From assembly GCA_009726095.1 (NCBI GenBank), contig WLMZ01000027.1:1-34250 (forward strand): DNA of 34,250 bases, read 5' to 3'. Each line of letters opens with the position of its first letter. Position 1 is the stretch's first letter. Of this stretch, positions 15,176 through 21,987 are shown piece after piece. The notes under the pieces are model-generated. The model saw nothing but the letters and a program-made list of their open reading frames with translations. It had not been told where the DNA came from and made no database searches. This DNA comes from Actinomycetota bacterium. Lineage in GTDB: Bacteria > Actinomycetota > Acidimicrobiia > Acidimicrobiales > Ilumatobacteraceae. The position numbers and the translations under genes were made by a program.

Positions 15176-16323
15176 GACGAACGAGCCGCCTGACCGGTGA
15201 GCGAAGCCCACGATGGGGCCAGGCTGGTGTCGCTCGTGGCGTCGACGACGAATCCGCGCTCGGCCGTTGGCAGCGCCGAGCACGCCACGACCACCAACAC
15301 GTCAGTGGGGGAAAGGCTGCGTCGCGCCACAGCGGCGACGGCGGACTGCGTGCTGCCGGTGACCACGATGATCAACCCGAGACCGTCGCCGTTGGGTGCG
15401 CTGAACACCATTCCCGCGCTCTGGCCGGGCGCCGGGTCGACCATCGTGCAGCTGGCGAGGGCGAGCATCGCAGCAGCGTTCGTCGTAGTGCGCAGATCGG
15501 TCCCGGCGCCGATCAGCAGCCTCAGGTGCAGCCCGGCGCTGCACGCCGCATGGACGGCACCCGCTGCTGCGGACACGGCACGTTCGAAACCCTCGGGGGT
15601 GTACTCGCCCGCAGTGGTGTCCAGCGCGACGGTGGCGCGGCGCAGTCCTTCGGGTTCCACTTGGCGTACCTTCAACGTGTCGCCGCGGGCGCTGGCGCGC
15701 CAGTGAATCTGGCGGAGGTCGTCGCCGTCGACGTACTCGCGCAGTGCATGGAACTCGGTGCCGGTCCGTCCGAGCGAGCGGACGCGGAGTTGGTCGCCGA
15801 GGGGTCCCGAACCGCCCATTCCTGCGGGCAGCTCAAGGTACAGATGGGCGGGCAGCACAACGACCTCGTGTGTGCCGGCGACGATTCGGCGCTGCATGCA
15901 CAGTCCGAATGGATCGCGACGCTCAACGGTGAGCGGCCCGAACACCATGGTGCCGCGGCGCGTCGCCGGAAGCCGGTAGTTGGCGGTGGCTGTCTCGTTG
16001 CGATGCAACGGGGCCAGTCGCAGGGTGGCGCCACCAAGCCCGGCGACCGGTTCCCACAACGTGAGCGAGGGTGTGCCGAACCGGGCGGTGTTGACGATGG
16101 CCAGTTCGACGCGTCCGGCATCACCGACGCGCAACACGTCGGGCACGACCCGTCGGCTGACCGACAGCGAAATGCGCTGCGAGTGCACCCAGAGCACCGA
16201 GACGATCACGAGCGTCAACAGCCCTGTTCCGAAGACGAACAGCTCGAGAATGCCGAACAATCGACCGACCACTGTGCCCAGCGTGGCGAGCAGCACAGCG
16301 CCCCAGCCGTGGCGGGTCAGCAT
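15172..16323 (-). CDS. DUF58 domain protein
   Basis: This 383-residue protein has two N-terminal membrane helices (about 8-26 and 28-46). A beta-rich region is followed by the DUF58 signature ALREYVDGDDLRQIHWRASA (about 195-215). The C-terminal half resembles a von Willebrand A fold (VALDTTAG, then LLIGAGTD). DUF58 proteins are usual partners of MoxR ATPases and may be folded or switched by them. Three bases separate it from moxR upstream, and its stop overlaps the transglutaminase start, so the three proteins are probably made in fixed ratio. Confidence 0.9.
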   Translation of the reverse strand: MLTRHGWGAVLLATLGTVVGRLFGILELFVFGTGLLTLVIVSVLWVHSQRISLSVSRRVVPDVLRVGDAGRVELAIVNTARFGTPSLTLWEPVAGLGGATLRLAPLHRNETATANYRLPATRRGTMVFGPLTVERRDPFGLCMQRRIVAGTHEVVVLPAHLYLELPAGMGGSGPLGDQLRVRSLGRTGTEFHALREYVDGDDLRQIHWRASARGDTLKVRQVEPEGLRRATVALDTTAGEYTPEGFERAVSAAAGAVHAACSAGLHLRLLIGAGTDLRTTTNAAAMLALASCTMVDPAPGQSAGMVFSAPNGDGLGLIIVVTGSTQSAVAAVARRSLSPTDVLVVVACSALPTAERGFVVDATSDTSLAPSWASLTGQAARSS

Positions 16324-16326
16324 TGG

Positions 16327-17292
16327 TCAGCTACCGATGGAGATGGGCACGCTTGCGAGCACCTCGGTGACCGCCCGCTCTGGCGTGAGACCACGCGCCG
16401 CTGCCTCGGAGCGCAGCACCAGGCGATGACAGAGCACGGCGTGGGCCACAGACTTCACATCGTCGGGAGTGGCGTAGTTGCGGCCCCGGGTGGCGGCCTG
16501 AGCGCGCGTTGCCCGGGCCAGTTGCAGCGTGGCGCGTGGCGACATGCCCAGTGTGATCCCCGGGTGACGGCGGCTCGCGTCGGCGAGGTCGACCAGGTAT
16601 CCCTTCAGGGGATCGGCCAGATGTACGCCGCGAACAGCATCGATCATCGCCAGGACCTCCGTCACGGTGACCACCGGCCGCAGCGCCGCCATGGAGTCGT
16701 TCGTGCTCTGCGTGTCGAGGATGGACAGCTCGGCCTCGCGCCCGGGATAGCCGAGCGAAAGGCGCAGAAGGAAGCGGTCGAGCTGGCTCTCTGGAAGGCG
16801 GTAGGTGCCTTCCTGTTCGACAGGGTTCTGGGTGGCGATGACCATGAACGGCGGGCTCAGCGGATGGCTGCGTCCCTCGACCGATATCTGCCGTTCCTCC
16901 ATGGCCTCGAGCAGGGCCGACTGTGTCTTGGGTGACGCGCGGTTGATCTCGTCGGCCAGCACGATGTTGGCGAACAACGGCCCCGGCCGGAAGTCGAAGG
17001 TCTCGGTGGAACGCTGCCAGATACTGACGCCGATGAGATCGGTGGGTAACAGATCGGGGGTGAACTGCACGCGCTTCCACGTGCATTCGAGCGATGTGGC
17101 CAACGCCTTGGCGAGGCTGGTCTTGCCGACCCCGGGCACATCTTCGATCAGCAGGTGGCCCTCGGCGAGGAGGCACACGACAGCAAGTTCGATCTCGGCA
17201 TGCTTACCGCGCACGACGCGTGCCACGTTGTCGGTGATCGCCTGGAACAACGACGCAAACGTCGGGACAGGGGTTGTGGGGGCGGCGGTCAC
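16327..17292 (-). CDS. MoxR-family AAA+ ATPase
   Basis: This 321-residue ATPase has the Walker A motif EDVPGVGKTSLAK, the Walker B motif NIVLADEINRASPKTQ, the MoxR helix ALLEAMEERQISVEG, the sensor 1 Asn in VIATQNPVEQEGTY and the Arg-finger segment LPESQLDRFLLRL. MoxR proteins act as chaperone-like remodelers, here probably of the DUF58 and transglutaminase partners encoded next. Two in-frame GTG codons (17298, 17292) could start it. The second is preferred because TACCCT lies 7 nt before it, fitting the leaderless layout seen elsewhere; the other would add two residues. It is divergent from the ROK kinase gene. Confidence 0.94.
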   Translation of the reverse strand: MTAAPTTPVPTFASLFQAITDNVARVVRGKHAEIELAVVCLLAEGHLLIEDVPGVGKTSLAKALATSLECTWKRVQFTPDLLPTDLIGVSIWQRSTETFDFRPGPLFANIVLADEINRASPKTQSALLEAMEERQISVEGRSHPLSPPFMVIATQNPVEQEGTYRLPESQLDRFLLRLSLGYPGREAELSILDTQSTNDSMAALRPVVTVTEVLAMIDAVRGVHLADPLKGYLVDLADASRRHPGITLGMSPRATLQLARATRAQAATRGRNYATPDDVKSVAHAVLCHRLVLRSEAAARGLTPERAVTEVLASVPISIGS

Positions 17293-17305
17293 GGGCACAA
17301 GGGTA
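17290..17305 (-). promoter_or_regulatory. Leaderless -10 element TACCCT before moxR GTG 17292
   Basis: On the minus strand TACCCT (17305 to 17300) is followed by 7 nt and GTG 17292. GTG 17298 would lie only 1 nt from the element, too near for the start of a transcript. Confidence 0.45.
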
Positions 17306-17339
17306 GACGGCGTGGCGGCAGAATCAATGGCAGCAACGC

Positions 17340-17354
17340 TACGGTGGCGCCGTG
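17340..17354 (+). promoter_or_regulatory. Leaderless -10 element TACGGT before ROK GTG 17352
   Basis: TACGGT (17340-17345) is followed by 6 nt (GGCGCC) and GTG 17352. It faces the moxR element across a gap of about 35 nt, forming a compact divergent control region. Confidence 0.55.
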
Positions 17355-18212
17355 GACACGATGTATCTCGCGATCGATATCGGTGGCACCAAATTGGCAG
17401 CCGGTGTGGTCAGCGATGATGGCAAGGTCATCGTGCGCGATCGGGTCGCCACGCCCCAGCGCGATGTGTGGGTGGCGCTCGAGCGGTTGGTCAAACGGGT
17501 GATGGCCGCTGCGCCGGTTCCGCTCAGTGCGGTGGGCGCTGGTTGCGGCGGTCCCATGGATCCGGGGGCGGGCACGGTGTCGCCGTTACACATTCCATCG
17601 CTCGCCAATTTCCAGCTACAGGCCGCCCTGGCCGAGACAACCGGGCTTGCGACCTTCGTCGACAACGACGCCAAGGCGCTCACCCTCGGTGAGGCCTGGT
17701 GTGGTGCAGGCCGGGGAGAGATGAACATGGTCGGCGTGGTCGTTGGTACCGGCGTCGGCGGCGGCATCCTCAGTAACGGTCGCCTGCTCGGTGGCCGGCT
17801 CGGCAATGCCGGGCATATCGGCCACATGGTCGTCGAGCCCGGGGGGCGACCGTGCGCGTGTGGCGGTGTGGGCTGCCTCGAGGCGTATGCGTGTGGTCCG
17901 GCCATCGAAGCAGAGACGGGCCGACCCCCCCAGCGGGCGCCGCAGGCAATCATCGAACGCACCGGTTTGCTCGTGGGTCGGGCGCTGGCCTCGCTGGCCG
18001 CCGTGGTCGATTTCAACGTTGCGGTGATCGGCGGCTCGGTTGCGCTGGGTTTCGGCGAACCGTTCTTTGCTGCGGCTCAGCATGAGATCAGCGTGCGGGC
18101 CAAGTTGTCCTTCACCGAGGGACTCGAGGTACGCCGAGCGGCGCTCGGCGAACTGGCCCCGCTGGTGGGTGCAGCAGCCTTGGCCCGTCGCGGCCTGCTC
18201 GGGCTGGGCTGA
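17352..18212 (+). CDS. ROK-family sugar kinase (putative glucokinase)
   Basis: This 286-residue kinase has the ATP loop AIDIGGTKLAAGVV, the catalytic Asp106 in FVDNDAKAL, the second glycine loop VVGTGVGGGIL and the ROK zinc signature GRPCACGGVGCLEAYACG with three Cys. The expected reaction is ATP-dependent phosphorylation of glucose or a related sugar. The usual sugar-contacting Glu in GEIGH is His155 here (GNAGHIGHM), so the sugar is uncertain. GTG 17352 is chosen because TACGGT lies 6 nt upstream; ATG 17361 would shorten it by three residues. The acyl-CoA dehydrogenase gene follows in the same direction but has its own element. Confidence 0.9.
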   Translation: MDTMYLAIDIGGTKLAAGVVSDDGKVIVRDRVATPQRDVWVALERLVKRVMAAAPVPLSAVGAGCGGPMDPGAGTVSPLHIPSLANFQLQAALAETTGLATFVDNDAKALTLGEAWCGAGRGEMNMVGVVVGTGVGGGILSNGRLLGGRLGNAGHIGHMVVEPGGRPCACGGVGCLEAYACGPAIEAETGRPPQRAPQAIIERTGLLVGRALASLAAVVDFNVAVIGGSVALGFGEPFFAAAQHEISVRAKLSFTEGLEVRRAALGELAPLVGAAALARRGLLGLG

Positions 18213-18248
18213 CCGGGCTACGCAGCGACCGCAGCGGGCGTTGCGCGG

Positions 18249-18263
18249 TACGATCGCCACATG
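18249..18263 (+). promoter_or_regulatory. Leaderless -10 element TACGAT before ATG 18261
   Basis: TACGAT (18249-18254) is followed by 6 nt (CGCCAC) and ATG 18261. No Shine-Dalgarno sequence precedes the ATG. Confidence 0.55.
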
Positions 18264-19475
18264 CAGCCCACCTATTCCCCAGAAGCAGAGGCCTATCGCG
18301 AGAAGGTGCAGGCCTTCCTCGCGGAGAAGCTCCCCACCAACTGGCGGGGTATTGGCCGGCTCGAAGGTGACGAGCTGCACGAGTTCGTCATGCAGTGGCG
18401 TGTCACGTTGCACGAGGGTCGCTATCTCGCTCCGGGGTGGCCGGTGGAATACGGCGGCGCCGGCCTGTCCGCGCTCGAGCAGGTCATCACGGCCGAGGAG
18501 TTTGCCCGGGCCGGTGTGCCCACCGGTGGCCCCAACGACGTGTTTGGCATCCAGATGCTCGGCAACACGCTGTTGCAGTGGGGCACCGATGAGCAAAAGG
18601 CCTATTACCTGCCGCGTATTCTCTCCAATGCCGACATCTGGTGTCAGGGCTACAGCGAGCCCAACGCCGGATCCGATCTGTCCAACATCGGGCTGCGCGG
18701 CGAACTCGACGGCGACCAGTGGGTCCTCAACGGCCAGAAGATCTGGACATCGGCCGGGCATCTGGCCGACCACATCTTCACGCTCGCCCGCACCGATCCC
18801 GACCTCCCCCGGCACAAGGGCATCTCGTTCCTGCTCGTCGACATGCGCCAGCCAGGCATCGAGGTGCGCCCGATCCGGATGATCTCGGGTGAGAGCGAGT
18901 TCAACGAGGTCTTCTACACCGATGCCACGTGTCCACGGGACAATGTGATCGGCGGCGTGAACAACGGTTGGGCCGTGGCGATGACCCTGCTCGGTTACGA
19001 GCGTGGCGAAGCGGCCGCAACGCTGCCCATTCGGTTCCAGGCCGAGCTCGACCGGCTGATGATCATGGCCGCCGATCGCGGCGTTGCCAACGATCCCGTC
19101 ATCCGCCAGCGTTTGGCGTGGTGCTACTCGAAGGTGCAGATGATGCGCTATCTCGGCATGCGCACGCTCACCAAGTTCATGCAGGGTCATCACCCCGGCC
19201 CCGACGGCGCGATCTTCAAGCTGTACTGGAGCGAATACCACAAGGTGGTGACCGAACTGTCGATGGACATCATGGGCCTCGATGGCCTGGTGCCCACCGG
19301 GCGCGGCCCGTCGAGCGCGTTCCAGACCGACGACGCCGGTGCTCCGAACTCCACTGCGTCGTGGGCCGGAGCATTCCTGAACTCGCGTGCGGGCAGCATC
19401 TATGCGGGCTCCAGCCAGATCCAGCGCAACATCATCGGCGAGATGGTGCTCGGCCTTCCCAAAGAGCCGAAGTAG
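18261..19475 (+). CDS. Acyl-CoA dehydrogenase, FadE type
   Basis: This 404-residue FAD enzyme oxidises an acyl-CoA to the 2,3-enoyl-CoA and passes electrons to electron-transfer flavoprotein. Family features are APGWPVEYGGAGLSALEQ, CQGYSEPNAGSDLSNI, the FAD-side QKIWTSAGHLADHIF, and the C-terminal YAGSSQIQRNIIGEMVLGLP. The usual C-terminal Glu of medium-chain enzymes is not in this YAGSS motif. Glu247 in LLGYERGEAA sits where the base lies in ChsE4-type sterol dehydrogenases, so it is the likely base. The substrate chain is unknown. No other beta-oxidation gene lies next to it. Confidence 0.92.
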   Translation: MQPTYSPEAEAYREKVQAFLAEKLPTNWRGIGRLEGDELHEFVMQWRVTLHEGRYLAPGWPVEYGGAGLSALEQVITAEEFARAGVPTGGPNDVFGIQMLGNTLLQWGTDEQKAYYLPRILSNADIWCQGYSEPNAGSDLSNIGLRGELDGDQWVLNGQKIWTSAGHLADHIFTLARTDPDLPRHKGISFLLVDMRQPGIEVRPIRMISGESEFNEVFYTDATCPRDNVIGGVNNGWAVAMTLLGYERGEAAATLPIRFQAELDRLMIMAADRGVANDPVIRQRLAWCYSKVQMMRYLGMRTLTKFMQGHHPGPDGAIFKLYWSEYHKVVTELSMDIMGLDGLVPTGRGPSSAFQTDDAGAPNSTASWAGAFLNSRAGSIYAGSSQIQRNIIGEMVLGLPKEPK

Positions 19476-19504
19476 TCAGGGTCACGGGAAGGGCGACGTC
19501 GTTC

Positions 19505-19753
19505 ATGGCCTGGTTCCGCATCATCGTTGCCGTGGCCTGCCGTCCGCGGTTGTGGGCAACGGCAGTGCGCCAGATGTGGCGCACCGCAGCACCGGGTTGG
19601 TACCGACGGGCGCCGTTCCTGCCTGTCCCCGCCGGCGAGTATCTGCGCTTCCGGTTGGTGACGCAATACGGCGACGCTCATCATCGACCCGAGGTCGCCG
19701 ATGTGGTCAACTATCTGGCGTGGTGCAGGCAATGGAACAGCGACACTCCTTGA
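19505..19753 (+). CDS. Small conserved protein, unknown function
   Basis: This 82-residue protein starts MAWFRIIVAVACRPRLWATA, with a short hydrophobic start but no clear full membrane helix. It continues with basic and aromatic segments (MWRTAAPGWYRRAPFLPVPA, EYLRFRLVTQYGD) and ends DVVNYLAWCRQWNSDTP. The pattern looks like a real coding sequence, with conserved-looking Trp, Arg and Pro positions, and similar short proteins occur in actinobacteria as far as I recall. No function can be given. It starts 29 nt after the dehydrogenase stop, with GAAGGG about 11 nt upstream of the ATG, and is probably co-transcribed with it. Confidence 0.6.
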   Translation: MAWFRIIVAVACRPRLWATAVRQMWRTAAPGWYRRAPFLPVPAGEYLRFRLVTQYGDAHHRPEVADVVNYLAWCRQWNSDTP

Positions 19754-19832
19754 AGCAGCCAGAGCGACCGGTCGCGCCACGCCCCGATATCCCACCGTCG
19801 TCTCCCGGCGCGCGTCGTTAAGGCCGCGACCC

Positions 19833-20330
19833 ATGCGAAGCGCCCTCGTGTTGAATGCAACGTACGAGCCGCTGAGCGTGGTGCCTGCCCGTCGGGCTGC
19901 GTGTCTGGTGTGGGCCGATAAGGCCGACCTGATCGAAGACGACGGCACCGAACTCCGGTCGGAGAACCTCGCCCTGCCGAACCCGCTGGTGATCCGGTTG
20001 CGCTACGTCGTGAAGGTGCCCTACCACCGGCGCACGGCGTTGTCGCGGCGGGCCGTGTTCGTGCGCGACAACCACTTGTGCCAGTACTGCGGTGGTCACG
20101 CCGATTCCATCGATCACGTCATGCCGCGCTCGCGCGGCGGTGGGAACGAATGGGAAAACGTGGCCGCAGCGTGCCGGCCGTGCAATCTGCACAAACGCGA
20201 CCGCACGCCCGACGAGGCCGACATGCGCCTGGCCCGCACGCCTCGGGCTCCGCGCGAGCAGGCCTGGGTGGTGGTCAGCGTTGGCCTGGTGCCCGATGCG
20301 TGGAAGCCCTATCTGGCCACTGCGTCGTAA
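19833..20330 (+). CDS. HNH endonuclease
   Basis: This 165-residue protein has a zinc-bound HNH domain: CQYCGG (Cys83, Cys86), SIDHVMPRSRGG with the catalytic His95, ENVAAACRPCNLHK with Asn109, Cys114, Cys117 and His120. The N-terminal half (ALVLNATYEPLSVVPARRA) matches the common actinobacterial stand-alone HNH family, in which the role is not established. It could nick or cut DNA in repair, but no methylase or toxin partner is adjacent, so a restriction role is unlikely. The ATG at 19833 gives the conserved MRSALVLNATYEPL start. A ligase-family gene follows 29 nt downstream. Confidence 0.9.
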   Translation: MRSALVLNATYEPLSVVPARRAACLVWADKADLIEDDGTELRSENLALPNPLVIRLRYVVKVPYHRRTALSRRAVFVRDNHLCQYCGGHADSIDHVMPRSRGGGNEWENVAAACRPCNLHKRDRTPDEADMRLARTPRAPREQAWVVVSVGLVPDAWKPYLATAS

Positions 20331-20359
20331 AGGCGGCTGCGTACGGGCATGCTGATGCC

Positions 20360-21019
20360 GTGTGGCAGGTGCAGGTCGATCGGGGTCGGGCCGAGACGTT
20401 CCACGGTCGCGACATGCCAGTGGTCGTCGAGCCCAGCGTGTGGTGGTTCGAAGTCGATCGCCCGGCACTGGTGCTCGGTTCGGCCCAGCCCATCGGGCAC
20501 ATCGACGTTGAGGCTTGCGAACGGGCAGGAGTCGATGTGGTCAGGCGCCGCAGCGGGGGAGGTGCCGTGCTGCTTCGGCCCGACGAAGTGCTCTGGGCCG
20601 ACATCTTGATCCCCGCTGACTCGCCGCTGTGGACGCCCGATGTCTCGAGCTCGGCATGGTGGCTGGGGGAGGCGTGGCGCGAGGCGCTCACGACATTGGG
20701 AATGGATGATCTCCATGTACACCGGGCGCCGATGCAGCGCAGCGAATGGTCGGCACAGGTGTGCTTTGCCGGCGTGGGCGGCGGCGAGGTGATGCTCGGC
20801 CGACGCAAGGTCGTGGGCATCAGCCAGCGTCGCACCCGTGCCGGGGCCCGCCTGCAGTGCGCGGTCTACCGGCAGTGGCAGCCCGAGGCCCACGTGCCCT
20901 TGTTTGCGGCCCCCGGGCCGACGCTCGACGCCCTGGCCGACTGCGTGGCGCCCGTGCCGATGCCGTTTGCCGAGATCCGCCGGGCCCTGCTCGACGCGCT
21001 CGAGGCCCTCGCCGGCTGA
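20360..21019 (+). CDS. Lipoate/biotin protein ligase family protein
   Basis: This 219-residue protein belongs to the BPL/LplA/LipB fold. The diagnostic segment is VVRRRSGGGAVLLRPDEVLW (about 61-80), the ligand loop, and GRRKVVGISQRRTRAG supplies the substrate-binding Lys. Such enzymes attach or transfer lipoyl, octanoyl or biotinyl groups onto carrier-domain lysines. It is shorter than E. coli LplA and lacks its C-terminal accessory domain, so activation and transfer may be split or altered. The GTG at 20360 gives MWQVQVDRGRAETFHG; GTG 20369 is an alternative. The exact acyl group is not determined by the sequence. Confidence 0.78.
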   Translation: MWQVQVDRGRAETFHGRDMPVVVEPSVWWFEVDRPALVLGSAQPIGHIDVEACERAGVDVVRRRSGGGAVLLRPDEVLWADILIPADSPLWTPDVSSSAWWLGEAWREALTTLGMDDLHVHRAPMQRSEWSAQVCFAGVGGGEVMLGRRKVVGISQRRTRAGARLQCAVYRQWQPEAHVPLFAAPGPTLDALADCVAPVPMPFAEIRRALLDALEALAG

Positions 21020-21118
21020 TCTGGGTCCGGGGCCATCCCAAGCCACCCACACCCCGCCCCAGAGCGGTGGCGCAGGCCTCCCACCGGTTGCGGTGCCTGT
21101 CGCGAATCCCCACTGCCC

Positions 21119-21139
21119 ATTCGCGCGCTGAGCGCGAAT
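21119..21139 (+). terminator. Hairpin after the ligase-family gene
   Basis: ATTCGCGC (21119-21126) and GCGCGAAT (21132-21139) form a perfect 8-bp stem with a 5-nt loop, 100 nt after the ligase stop. There is no T tract. It may separate this transcription unit from the dcw cluster. Confidence 0.45.
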
Positions 21140-21141
21140 CG

Positions 21142-21224
21142 TTCCCCACCGAAACAGGGCTTTCGCGCGCATAATGCTCGAATGTGGCGGGGTCGGCGAA
21201 GAAAATGTGGCCCTCGGTGGGGAA
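21142..21224. repeat. 11-bp inverted repeat upstream of the mraZ promoter
   Basis: TTCCCCACCGA (21142-21152) is inverted exactly as TCGGTGGGGAA (21214-21224), with 61 nt between. The second arm ends 6 nt before the -35 hexamer of the mraZ promoter. The rest of the 298-nt gap between the ligase gene and mraZ holds only the hairpin, this repeat, the promoter and the operator described here. Confidence 0.6.
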
Positions 21225-21230
21225 TATCGA

Positions 21231-21259
21231 TTGACTTTTGGGTCGTGGTGGGGCATAGT
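21231..21259 (+). promoter_or_regulatory. dcw cluster promoter TTGACT-17-CATAGT
   Basis: TTGACT (21231-21236, five of six matches) is 17 nt from CATAGT (21254-21259). It is the best housekeeping-type promoter in the window. Transcription would start near 21266, giving a leader of about 50 nt whose first bases can pair (ACGTGG at 21266-21271 with CCACGT at 21281-21286). AAGG lies just before the mraZ ATG. Confidence 0.75.
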
Positions 21260-21273
21260 GGGGATACGTGGGA
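21239..21273 (+). promoter_or_regulatory. Probable MraZ operator: four TGGGN boxes at 10-bp period
   Basis: TGGGT (21239), TGGGG (21249), TGGGG (21259) and TGGGA (21269) are each separated by exactly 5 nt. E. coli MraZ is known to bind TGGGN direct repeats with 5-nt spacers in front of its own operon. The boxes cover the promoter spacer, the -10 hexamer and the start site, so bound MraZ should block transcription of the whole cluster. Confidence 0.85.
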
Positions 21274-21317
21274 TCCCGGACCACGTGAGGCAGCGATCGG
21301 GAAGAAATCGAAGGGCA

Positions 21318-21740
21318 ATGCAGAAGTTTCTTGGCGTTTTTGAACGGCAACTCGACATCAAGGGTCGGTTGGCGCTTCCTGCCACGTATCGCGCGCGCCT
21401 GGGTACGAGCTGCTACCTCACGTTGGGAACGGACAACAGCATCGAGGTCTTCACGACCGAAAAGTTCGAAGAGGAGGCAGACCGCATGCAAGAACTCCAG
21501 GCCAGAGGCGAAATCAGCATGGATCGGCTGCGTGCTTTCTCGGCCAGGGCGTTGGCCATCGAGCCAGACGCCCAGGGTCGCATCTATCTCGACGAACGGC
21601 TTCGCAAGCACGCCCGGCTCGAGGTCAGGGGCCCCGTCATGGTGATGGGTCGCCTCGATCGGATCGAGATCTGCTCAGTCGAGCGATACGACCGCAGCAT
21701 GGCCGCCGGCGAGCAGGAGTACTCCGAAACCAGCTCATGA
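21318..21740 (+). CDS. mraZ: Transcriptional regulator MraZ
   Basis: This 140-residue protein has two SpoVT/AbrB-like halves, each with the DxxGR signature: LDIKGRLALPATYR (12-25) and DAQGRIYLDERLRKHA (84-99). MraZ forms ring-shaped oligomers that bind TGGGN repeats and repress the dcw operon. Four such boxes lie over this gene's promoter, so autorepression is likely. The length is normal. The ATG is preceded by AAGGG with a short spacer. Its stop overlaps an ATG of a short open frame (ATGA) that spans the structured gap to rsmH. Confidence 0.95.
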   Translation: MQKFLGVFERQLDIKGRLALPATYRARLGTSCYLTLGTDNSIEVFTTEKFEEEADRMQELQARGEISMDRLRAFSARALAIEPDAQGRIYLDERLRKHARLEVRGPVMVMGRLDRIEICSVERYDRSMAAGEQEYSETSS

Positions 21741-21847
21741 CCAGCCGCCCGACTCGCCCCCGACAGTCTTCGCTGGCGGGTGCACATTCACGAAAGGGGG
21801 CTCAGGCCCGAAGAACACAGACAGCACAATCAGGTCCGGTGAGTTCC

Positions 21848-21964
21848 GCTCATCGGCAGTCTCCCGGTCAGCAGATGCAGCATTCGTTCCGCCCGCTTCC
21901 ATCTCGCGCCGTCCGGGGAGAAATCCCGGCGACCATGGCTTCCCGGGAGACTGCCGATGAGCGG
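21848..21964 (+). ncRNA. Putative structured leader between mraZ and rsmH (22-bp inverted repeat)
   Basis: Positions 21848-21869 and 21943-21964 are exact inverted copies over 22 bp, leaving a 73-nt loop. The loop holds a smaller hairpin, CCGGG (21913-21917) with CCCGG (21925-21929). The second arm ends 11 nt before the GAGGAAA ribosome site of rsmH, so the site stays outside the stem. No T tract follows. An mraW RNA motif from actinobacteria is a known precedent for structure here, but I cannot confirm a match. RNase III processing or translational control are possible roles. The rest of the 247-nt gap shows nothing clear. Confidence 0.6.
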
Positions 21965-21987
21965 GGCGCGATGGCGAGGAAACCCCA

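Noticed and set aside
17616-19241. 541-codon minus-strand frame opposite the ROK kinase and dehydrogenase genes
   Set aside because: No recognisable motif, His/Gln/Arg-rich composition typical of antisense frames, and both plus-strand genes are well supported.
21848-21964. Intrinsic terminator after mraZ
   Set aside because: The loop is 73 nt long, there is no T tract, and rsmH with its ribosome site starts just after, so a normal terminator is unlikely.
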